Source: Flavobacterium sp. MC2016-06
Lineage (GTDB): Bacteria; Bacteroidota; Bacteroidia; Flavobacteriales; Flavobacteriaceae
Direction of reading: 5' to 3'
NCBI RefSeq assembly: GCF_009711165.2
Contig: NZ_WMID02000017.1
Coordinates: 69,296-133,295 of the forward strand
DNA length: 64,000 nt
Shown here: positions 34,843 through 41,377 of the stretch, piece after piece
Layout: each line of letters begins with the position of its first letter
How positions within the stretch are numbered: the first letter of the stretch is position 1
Program-made: the position numbers and the translations under genes
The notes under the pieces: generated by a model
Databases searched by the model: none
What the model was told of the DNA's origin: nothing
Seen by the model: only the letters and a program-made list of their open reading frames with translations

Positions 34843-35928
34843 TTATCCTAAATTGATTTGATAATTCTGAATCAATTCTGAAAAAGCGGTTTCTGTACGG
34901 GAAAAGTATTTTTTATTGCTTCGGCTTTTCTTAACCGAGTCAAAATATTTCTGAATTGATCCGTCTTCATAAGTCGAAACCAACAATGGGTGAACGTAAT
35001 AGTTTTTACATACGTTTCTGGTGTTTCCCAATGCGTTTGCTGTGATATCAAAAGCCGATAAAATATTTTTTTTGATTTCCTTTTCATCAGAAGTAATTCC
35101 AAAATCCATCAGACTTTCAAAAAATACAATCGAAGCTGCCCAGGTTCTAAAATCTTTGGCACTAAAATATTCTCCAGAAATCTGATGCAGATATTCGTTT
35201 ACCATGTGGCTGTCCAACACCTTTCTTTCGCCGTTTTTATCATAATATTTAAAGACTTCCCAACCCGGAATTTCTTCACAGCGGCTTACTAATTTTATCA
35301 ATTGCTTGTTTCGAGTTGTAATCGTATGCTGTTTTCCTTTTTTTCCAATAAACTCAAAACGAAGCGAATTTTTATTGATGTTAATGTGTCGTTTTCTCAA
35401 AGTCGAAAGTCCGTACGATTTATTGTCTTTGGCGTATTTTTCATTCCCAATTCTAATGTGCGTTTCTTCCATTAATCGAATCACCAAAGCGATTACTTTT
35501 TCTTTAGACCATTCTTTTTGTTCTAAATCTTGGTCAACTTGTTTCCGAATCAGCGGCAGTTTACTGCCAAACTCGGCTATTTTGTAAAATTTGGTTTGAT
35601 TCCGAATCAAATTCCATTTTGGATGATAGCGATATTGTTTTCTATTTTTATCATCCATTCCAACCGCCTGAAGATGTCCGTTTGTAACATCTGTAATCCT
35701 TACATTTTCCCAAGCCGGCGGTAAAACCAAACTATTAAAGCGTTTAAGTTCTTGTTTGCTTTTTACACATTTTCCGTTTTTTTTATAAACGAAATCTTCT
35801 CCTTCGCGGCAACGCACAATAGTAAGCTGATGATCATTTATATAGGCCAAATCTAGTTTTTCAATAACAAGATGCGGCTCTTTTATAAGCTGATTCATTA
35901 AGTTCTCTTTTCTGGTTGCTGCATTCAT
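34843..35928 (-). CDS. DNA topoisomerase IB (poxvirus/bacterial type)
   Basis: 361 residues. It relaxes supercoils by cutting one strand through a 3'-phosphotyrosine bond. The catalytic residues expected for the family are visible: Arg in STLRKRH, the Lys of FIGKKGKQH, Arg in AKDFRTWAAS and Tyr311 in NYYVHPLL. The N-terminal part has RFNSLVLPPAWENVRIT and AVGMDDKNRKQYRYHPKW. Start could be 35928 or the ATG at 35898; I kept the longer because it leaves a 5-base gap to the preceding gene. These enzymes are accessory in bacteria, and their biological role is poorly known. Confidence 0.93.
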   Translation of the reverse strand: MNAATRKENLMNQLIKEPHLVIEKLDLAYINDHQLTIVRCREGEDFVYKKNGKCVKSKQELKRFNSLVLPPAWENVRITDVTNGHLQAVGMDDKNRKQYRYHPKWNLIRNQTKFYKIAEFGSKLPLIRKQVDQDLEQKEWSKEKVIALVIRLMEETHIRIGNEKYAKDNKSYGLSTLRKRHININKNSLRFEFIGKKGKQHTITTRNKQLIKLVSRCEEIPGWEVFKYYDKNGERKVLDSHMVNEYLHQISGEYFSAKDFRTWAASIVFFESLMDFGITSDEKEIKKNILSAFDITANALGNTRNVCKNYYVHPLLVSTYEDGSIQKYFDSVKKSRSNKKYFSRTETAFSELIQNYQINLG

Positions 35929-35933
35929 AATTT

Positions 35934-36173
35934 CTAATTATTACGTAAGGAATAAATTAGTTTTTTCTTACTCATATAAGAACGTCCTGGAATACCAACT
36001 CTTCTAGCCTGCTGATACAATTCTTCTTTTGTCCATTCGTCGTATGGTTTTGCTCTGCCACCTTTTACTCCAGCATCTGGCGTATTAGCAATTCGAGCTG
36101 CCTTTTCTTTACTATATCCTTTCTCTACAAGAGCGCGATATTGATCTTCATTTTTAATTCTTGGATCTGGCAT
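35934..36173 (-). CDS. Small protein with Rho_N/SAP-like domain (DUF7218 type)
   Basis: 79 residues, basic. The N-terminal half EDQYRALVEKGYSKEKAARI with GGRAK and the C-terminal half YDEWTKEELYQQARRVGIPG...MSKKKLIYSLRN match small proteins with a Rho_N-like fold, which can bind nucleic acid. It lies five bases before topoisomerase IB on the same strand, so the two are in one operon, suggesting a DNA-linked role. The exact function is unknown. Confidence 0.82.
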   Translation of the reverse strand: MPDPRIKNEDQYRALVEKGYSKEKAARIANTPDAGVKGGRAKPYDEWTKEELYQQARRVGIPGRSYMSKKKLIYSLRNN

Positions 36174-36310
36174 GACTATTTAAGTTTAAGTTAAACATTC
36201 CGAAATCTGTAATGTCAAAGTTCACTTAAAACACTCAGAATTTTGTTACATAATTTTGAGTATAAATTCTATAATTATCTCTAATACAAATAATTTAAGT
36301 TTTAGATATA

Positions 36311-36346
36311 AAAAAATCCCAATTCTTGGAAGAATTGGGATTTTTC
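36311..36346 (-). terminator. Rho-independent terminator after the GNAT gene
   Basis: AAAAATCCCAATTCTT-GG-AAGAATTGGGATTTTT hairpin, 22 bases past the GNAT gene stop. Confidence 0.88.
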
Positions 36347-36367
36347 AGATATTTTAAAAAAACTTTT

Positions 36368-36880
36368 TTAAACTGGAAATAAATAGGCAAGTACACTAAA
36401 ATCATTATTACCAAAAGTAAAACTGCCCTTTTTATGAATTCCCATTTTCTCATGCGCTTTTAGAGAAGCCTCATTATCGTCTTTAATAAAAAGAATTCCT
36501 TCTCTATTAGGTTCTAGACGCAATAATTCGTTAAACATTAATTGAGCAAATCCTTTTCCGCGTTGGTCTCTGTTGATGCAGATTGGACCATAAATATAAG
36601 CATTCTCAGAACCTGAATACGAAGCAGACATAGCATCAACTATTGCAAGTTTATTTTTTTGATTTACAGCTTTTGATGTTGTTAATAGAAAACCAACAAC
36701 TTCATTATCAATAATTGCCACTATCTGAGGCATATCGCTCATCATTTCTAAAATTAAATCTCGTTTTAATGCGGCCGATAATTTTCCGCCTTGAGATACT
36801 TGATTTTCAGCTTGTATTTTTAGTATGCCGTCTAAATCTTCTTTTGAAGCTATTCTGATTGTAATATTTGATGCTGTCAT
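36368..36880 (-). CDS. GNAT-family N-acetyltransferase
   Basis: 170 residues, single GNAT domain. ITIRIASKEDLDGILKIQAEN opens the fold, VVGFLLTTS is the central strand, and the acetyl-CoA loop is QRGKGFAQLMFNELL (R/Q-x2-G-x-G/A type), followed by ILFIKDDNEASLKAHEKMG. The acceptor (a small molecule, peptide or protein) is unknown. It is last in a leftward run with two small membrane genes, 12 bases after the stop of the 131-residue gene. Confidence 0.9.
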   Translation of the reverse strand: MTASNITIRIASKEDLDGILKIQAENQVSQGGKLSAALKRDLILEMMSDMPQIVAIIDNEVVGFLLTTSKAVNQKNKLAIVDAMSASYSGSENAYIYGPICINRDQRGKGFAQLMFNELLRLEPNREGILFIKDDNEASLKAHEKMGIHKKGSFTFGNNDFSVLAYLFPV

Positions 36881-36892
36881 TTGTCTATTATT

Positions 36893-37288
36893 TTAACTCC
36901 AGCTCATACTTATATAAACTGTATTTCCTTCTATTTTTACTTCTCCTCCATAAGAATCATCTTCGCCAGGATGAATCTGATAGATCTTAGTTTTACCTTT
37001 AATTTCTGGAATATTTTTCTTTAATCTTTTACTTTCTAATATCCACTTTTCAATTTCTGGTTTTGAACTTGTAAATTCAATTTTAAATTGTCTTGTAAAT
37101 AAACTTCCATATTTTCTAATCTTGATGATTGCAGCATCTTTAGGAAATTCTCGTAATCCTCCCCAAAGCAAAGTACATTTTATGGCATCTTCTTTTTGCC
37201 AAGGCATTACAAAACTTGAAAAATAATCTAAATACACAAAAGCAAATAGAAGAAAGAGAATAACATATATTGTTTTGATTATTTTCAT
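36893..37288 (-). CDS. Small membrane-anchored hypothetical protein (131 aa)
   Basis: An uncleaved N-terminal helix (IIKTIYVILFLLFAFVYLDYF) is followed by a soluble domain of about 105 residues containing KCTLLWGGLREFPKDA and PEIEKWILESKRLKK, ending in EGNTVYISMSWS. No known motif or Cys pair. It shares strand and close spacing with the neighbouring 92-residue gene and the GNAT gene. Function not recognised. Confidence 0.6.
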   Translation of the reverse strand: MKIIKTIYVILFLLFAFVYLDYFSSFVMPWQKEDAIKCTLLWGGLREFPKDAAIIKIRKYGSLFTRQFKIEFTSSKPEIEKWILESKRLKKNIPEIKGKTKIYQIHPGEDDSYGGEVKIEGNTVYISMSWS

Positions 37289-37341
37289 TTGAAACTTTAT
37301 TCTTTGTTATTATAAATTTCTACAAAACATTTTATAAGACA

Positions 37342-37620
37342 CTAAAACTCTTTTCCGATATCTTCTATTGAATCTGTAATTTTGGTCTTGTTTTTTAGCA
37401 GCTTTAAACCTGTTTTCATACAATAAATCACCAGTAAAATAAAAATTATAATCATAAAAAGTGAGCCAAAAGCATAACCTAATCCTTCTGCTAATCCATT
37501 ATCGTGAATTTCTTTTGAAGACTGTAGTATTGCTTGGAATGTAGATCCTAATAAGCCTATTGCCATCAATATTGCAAATACAATCAAAAAATAACCTGCA
37601 ATTTTTTTTAATATAATCAT
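37342..37620 (-). CDS. Small two-helix membrane protein (92 aa)
   Basis: Start chosen at 37620 (MIILKKIAGYFLIVFAILMA), as an ATG at 37680 would add 20 basic residues unlike a membrane leader. Two hydrophobic helices (about 5-27 and 50-72) surround a loop with STFQAILQSSKEIHDNGLAE, ending in a charged tail. Not recognised. Its position suggests it is transcribed with the 131-residue and GNAT genes. Confidence 0.6.
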   Translation of the reverse strand: MIILKKIAGYFLIVFAILMAIGLLGSTFQAILQSSKEIHDNGLAEGLGYAFGSLFMIIIFILLVIYCMKTGLKLLKNKTKITDSIEDIGKEF

Positions 37621-37711
37621 GTCTAGTATTTTTGAATTGTAATGCTTTTTATAATTTTTTTTAGTTCTTATTCTTTTCAATTAAACCTCGTTTTATTTTC
37701 AAAATAGAAAA

Positions 37712-38584
37712 CTAATCGCATTTAACCTTTTTTAGATTTCCTAATTTTTCATCGTATTCAAGACACGTTTTTTTTATCAAAACCATCTTATTATTAACGA
37801 CTTTGTATTCGGCATTTGTTTGTCTTGCACCACCGCAGCATTCACTATGTTCCTGAATTCTTTTTGTTTTGCTGTCAAATTCTAAAGAACTTCCGCTAAA
37901 ACTGCTTTCAAAATATTTATCTGTTGCCGGATTGTACAAAAAATACAATCTTGAAGAATCTGGACCTGCAGAACCTGCTTCAAAAACAGAAAAATCTGCT
38001 ATTCCATCAAAATTATAATCCTCAATTTCAATATCATTTATTCCCGAAAACTGGCATTCAAAATCAAATTTCTGAATAAGATTATCGGTCTTTTTCTCCA
38101 GTATTTTTACTCCAATTACTTTTGGTTCAAAATCACCTTTTGCTTTTGAAACAATCAATTTAAAATATTTCCCTTTTAAAGAAACCGGCTGTAAAATCTC
38201 TCTACTGCTCCATTGCGCATCTTTGCCAGAATTGATATCAAAGTTTTTAGATAAAGTAATGCTAAGTTCTTTTTCAGAATTCAGATCTTTCCAAGTTCCA
38301 ATTAATTGTTTGCTTTTGGCATTATAGTTTTTAAAAGTCAATCTTGCCGTTTCCTTATTGTTTTTATCTTTTTCAATAAAAATTAAAGTGCCTCCTTTAA
38401 GTTTCGCTTCTAATACAATTGGAGTATCAAAATTAGAATAGGTGTAAATAGCACTTCCTGCTCCATCTGAATCAATATCAGACATCAAATCTATTGGGTA
38501 TTTATCAATAAATCCCGAATAACTTATTTGAGCAGATGCTAATGTTGTTAGGAATAAAAAGAGTAATGTAATTTTTTGTTTCAT
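37712..38584 (-). CDS. Secreted protein of the XAC2610-like type
   Basis: 290 residues with signal peptide MKQKITLLFLFLTTLASA. The C-terminal half carries DYNFDGIADFSVFEAGSAGP...YNPATDKY and a Cys-Cys-Gly-Gly turn (SECCGGARQTNAEY), the hallmark of XAC2610-related proteins and akin to FG-GAP/VCBS repeats. The N-terminal half resembles a small beta-sandwich (GGTLIFIEKDKNNKETARL, LIGTWKD). Probably periplasmic; its ligand is unknown. It is separated from the two-helix protein gene by 91 bases. Confidence 0.75.
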   Translation of the reverse strand: MKQKITLLFLFLTTLASAQISYSGFIDKYPIDLMSDIDSDGAGSAIYTYSNFDTPIVLEAKLKGGTLIFIEKDKNNKETARLTFKNYNAKSKQLIGTWKDLNSEKELSITLSKNFDINSGKDAQWSSREILQPVSLKGKYFKLIVSKAKGDFEPKVIGVKILEKKTDNLIQKFDFECQFSGINDIEIEDYNFDGIADFSVFEAGSAGPDSSRLYFLYNPATDKYFESSFSGSSLEFDSKTKRIQEHSECCGGARQTNAEYKVVNNKMVLIKKTCLEYDEKLGNLKKVKCD

Positions 38585-38761
38585 ATCGGTAGAATGCCTT
38601 AAAAGCTTTTTTTCTTTACTAATATAAAAACTTTTTTTAATTACAAAATAAACTTACAATCAAACCTTGCATACAAATCCTATAACATTATCCTAAAATG
38701 CTGTAAAAGATCCTTATAGATTCTAAATAATTTTACATCAAACATTAAAACCATACAAATC

Positions 38762-39349
38762 ATGAAAAAGATACTACTAGCCGGAAAAGTAATTTTAGGA
38801 GCAGGAATTATTATTATATTTCTGAATGCGTGTAAAAACGAAACCAAACAAGAAGACCCAAAAGAAGTAGCAGAAGATGCAAATGAAGCAAAATTTGACT
38901 CTATTAAAGATAAAAAAGATGATTCTGAATTTTTAGTTGACATAGCCGAAGTTAATTTGGCTGAAATTGAAATTGGGAAGCTGGCTCAAATAAAAAGTAC
39001 TAATCCAGATGTGAAAAGTTTTGGTAAAATGCTCGTTGATGAGCACACCAAATCGGCTTCTGAGGTAAGTGCTTTGGCATCTAAAAAGAATTTCGTTTTA
39101 CCTACTTCGATTACTGAAGAGGGAAAAGAGGAATACAAAAAACTAAATGAAAAATCGGGTCTTGATTTTGATAAAAAATTCGCTGACATGATGATCGACG
39201 GTCACGAAAAAGCTATCGAAAAACTAACCAAAGCATCTGAAGATGCAAAAGATGAAGACGTTAAACTTTGGGCTTCTAACAATATCTCAAATTTAACAGC
39301 ACATTTACAGCATGCCAAAATGCTGAAACAAGATTTAGACAAAAAATAA
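38762..39349 (+). CDS. DUF4142 ferritin-like lipoprotein
   Basis: 195 residues. Lipoprotein signal with FLNAC (Cys about 22), then a DUF4142 helical bundle: EFLVDIAEVNLAEIEIGKLA, VKSFGKMLVDEHTKSASEV, DKKFADMMIDGHEKAIEKL, LWASNNISNLTAHLQHAKML. His residues placed in the E-H-x and G-H-E helices are typical of this family and could hold metal. Found next to other stress-type proteins, and second in this island to have a ferritin-like fold (with the YciF-like gene). Function unknown; outer periplasmic location predicted. Confidence 0.92.
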   Translation: MKKILLAGKVILGAGIIIIFLNACKNETKQEDPKEVAEDANEAKFDSIKDKKDDSEFLVDIAEVNLAEIEIGKLAQIKSTNPDVKSFGKMLVDEHTKSASEVSALASKKNFVLPTSITEEGKEEYKKLNEKSGLDFDKKFADMMIDGHEKAIEKLTKASEDAKDEDVKLWASNNISNLTAHLQHAKMLKQDLDKK

Positions 39350-39377
39350 ATTTAATTGGTTATTATTTATTTTTTAA

Positions 39378-39417
39378 AAAGCCCCTTAAGAGTTGAATTG
39401 CTTAAGGGGCTTTGTTT
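39378..39417 (+). terminator. Rho-independent terminator after the DUF4142 gene
   Basis: AAAGCCCCTTAAG...CTTAAGGGGCTTT hairpin followed by GTTTT, 28 bases past the stop. Confidence 0.88.
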
Positions 39418-39420
39418 TAA

Positions 39421-39536
39421 ATTCCAATTTTTAAAATTCCAAATTCCAAATGTTTGAAATTTTAAGTTCTGAATTTTGTATTAGACTTTTTGCAAAAGCG
39501 CAAAGCGTTTGGAATTTGGAATTTTAAAAAATTGAA
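39421..39536. repeat. AATTCCAAATTCCAA-type inverted repeat, copy 1
   Basis: AATTCCAA words on the left (about 39420-39455) and TTGGAATTTGGAATTTT on the right (about 39508-39530) can pair as a large hairpin. A sister block is at 44860-44985. Both end close to the stop of a leftward gene. Confidence 0.75.
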
Positions 39537-39538
39537 AT

Positions 39539-39952
39539 TTATTCCATTTCTTCCCCAAAACTATAGTATTCTTCGTCGGTTACGCTTTCCAGCCAAACTC
39601 CAGAACCTTTGTCGATTTCTGTAATAATGGCAATATGTGAAAAACGGCTGAATGGTGTTGCTCCATACCAATGCTCAACTCCTGGTAAAACAGTTGTTAC
39701 CTGACCTTTGTGAATTAATCGTATTGCGCTGCCTTTTTCTTGATAATAACCAATTCCATCTGTTGCAATTAACATTTGCAAGGATGAATTAATGTGCCAA
39801 TTGCATCTCGCCCCCGCTTCAAAAGAAATGTCTTTTATAACGGTATTTTCTGGGTGAATATCACTGGTTTGTTTTTTATAGGAAACATCTCCAGTCATAA
39901 ATGTATTCGGAATTTTCCCTTCTTCAATAACGGTAGAATATTGTGTAGACAT
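39539..39952 (-). CDS. Cupin-domain protein with altered metal motif
   Basis: 137 residues, a single cupin barrel. The first cupin motif usually reads G-x5-H-x-H; here it is GARCNWHINSSLQ, where the second His is Asn, while the later VTTVLPGVEHWYGA keeps its His. Metal binding may be weaker or different. Related small cupins act in quinone or carboxymuconolactone-like reactions or are of unknown function. It lies 245 bases after (downstream of) an AraC-type gene on the same strand, which may control it. Confidence 0.82.
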   Translation of the reverse strand: MSTQYSTVIEEGKIPNTFMTGDVSYKKQTSDIHPENTVIKDISFEAGARCNWHINSSLQMLIATDGIGYYQEKGSAIRLIHKGQVTTVLPGVEHWYGATPFSRFSHIAIITEIDKGSGVWLESVTDEEYYSFGEEME

Positions 39953-40197
39953 AAATTTAGTTTTTAATTGAGTTAGTTTTCTATTTAAAATTTATTTGAA
40001 TGTTGTCGTTTAACTTTAAATGATTTTAAAGTTATTATCAGTACTGAAACTAAATCAAGCAGAGAGTGTGCTTATGAAGTTATATTTAGCCAGCTCAAAA
40101 TTGGATAAAATGATCAATTATCTGAGTGCAAATTTAGTTTAGTAAATGCAATCAGAAATAATAAAAATCAAACAAAAAATTAAGAATTTGAAACAAT

Positions 40198-41070
40198 TTA
40201 CATTCTAAGTGATTTCGGAATGGTTCCAGTAAGCCTTTTAAAGTAATTATTAAAATAACTCGGATATTCAAAACCAAGAGAATAACCAATATCTGCAATA
40301 CTCCAATCTGTGTGATGTAACAATGCTTTGGCTTCGCTGATAATTCTTTCGGTAATATGTGCCGTTGTTGGTTTTCCTGTAATTTCTTTTACCGAACGAT
40401 TCAGGTGATTTACATGTACCGCAAGGCTTTGCGCGTAATCCTGAGGCGTTTTTAAAGTTAAAGGCGTATCTTTTGTTTCAATAGGAAATTGTCTTTCTAA
40501 AAGATCCAGAAATAAAGAAGTAATTCTAGAAGAAGCATTTTTATGTTTGAAAAAATTCTCTGAAGGCTGCATTTTCATCGATTCATGAATAATTACATTG
40601 ATGTAATTTCGAATTAAATCGTCTTTAAAAACATAATCTGTTTCTTGCTCTTCAATCATTTTTTGAAACAAAGAAGTTATAAAAACCTTTTGTTCAGCAC
40701 TTAAATTAAATATTGGTGTACCGCTGATTTTAAACAAAGGACATTCGTGCAGACTTTCGGAACGATCATTTACCTTTAAAAACTCTTCGGTAAAAACACA
40801 GGCAAATCCATGAAAATCTGGCGAAAGAATTTCCCAAGAATACGGAATATGCGGATTTCCAAAAAACAATATCGTTCCATCAGTTTCAATACCTCGATCT
40901 GCGTAATGAATGAGATTTTGCCCTGTATTTATCCCTATTTTATAAAAATCCCTGCGGTTATAAGTTGGTATAACGGCGCAGTCACTTCCAACTTCATAAA
41001 CTTTAAATCCTTTCAATTTTAAATCAGAAGTATTAAAATCTGCTGCCTGAGTTATATTGTGATCTTTCAT
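40198..41070 (-). CDS. AraC-family transcriptional regulator
   Basis: 290 residues: an N-terminal cupin-like sensing domain (IHYADRGIETDGTILFFGNPHIP, FHGFACVFTEEFL) and a C-terminal double helix-turn-helix with LAVHVNHLNRSVKEITGK, TERIISEAKALLHHTDWSIADI and GYSLGFEYPSYFNNYFKRLTG, a full AraC signature. The effector is unknown. A perfect TAnnTTTG box (TAACTTTG, 41075-41082) ends four bases before the ATG, so the mRNA may be leaderless. Likely targets are itself and the downstream cupin gene. Confidence 0.93.
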   Translation of the reverse strand: MKDHNITQAADFNTSDLKLKGFKVYEVGSDCAVIPTYNRRDFYKIGINTGQNLIHYADRGIETDGTILFFGNPHIPYSWEILSPDFHGFACVFTEEFLKVNDRSESLHECPLFKISGTPIFNLSAEQKVFITSLFQKMIEEQETDYVFKDDLIRNYINVIIHESMKMQPSENFFKHKNASSRITSLFLDLLERQFPIETKDTPLTLKTPQDYAQSLAVHVNHLNRSVKEITGKPTTAHITERIISEAKALLHHTDWSIADIGYSLGFEYPSYFNNYFKRLTGTIPKSLRM

Positions 41071-41074
41071 ACTG

Positions 41075-41082
41075 CAAAGTTA
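41075..41082 (-). promoter_or_regulatory. Candidate -7 box next to the AraC start codon
   Basis: On the minus strand TAACTTTG, then CAGT, then ATG. With TSS expected about 4-7 bases after the box, the transcript would begin at or next to the start codon. No TTG at the ideal distance was found. Confidence 0.5.
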
Positions 41083-41377
41083 TGAAATTCAAACAAAAAT
41101 TAATATACGCGTCTGTTAAAGATTAAAAACAGATGGATCAGGCTGCATAAATACTATTTTATGTTTGTGAAATGAAGGATTCGCCCCAAAGATTAAAAAA
41201 AATAAAAGTTATAATCTCGCAAAGACGCAAAGTTTTACATTTTTTTGAATAGCCTCCAGCTTTAGCTGGAGGGTTATTATCCGTTTTATCGGTGTCTCAA
41301 TAGAACGCAGATGAAACTGATTCGCTATCGCGAAGACGCAGATTGACGCGGATTTTTTAATTTTTAATTTTTAATTT
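41083..41377. repeat. Repeat-rich gap: CTCGCAAAGACGC, CCTCCAGC hairpin and 29-bp repeat copy B
   Basis: This gap holds three mobile-looking short elements and no gene: TCTCGCAAAGACGCAAAGTT near 41216, a hairpin CCTCCAGC-TTTA-GCTGGAGG at 41253-41272, and at 41311-41339 the exact reverse complement of 24113-24141. It ends in a TTTTTAA tandem (about 41354-41382). Confidence 0.8.

Noticed and set aside
29994..38690. A shared TATAACNTTA word upstream of the PPOX, acidic-protein and DUF4142 genes (29994, 33182, 38681), as a possible stress promoter.
   Set aside because: In so AT-rich a window about three hits are expected by chance, and the distances to the starts differ.
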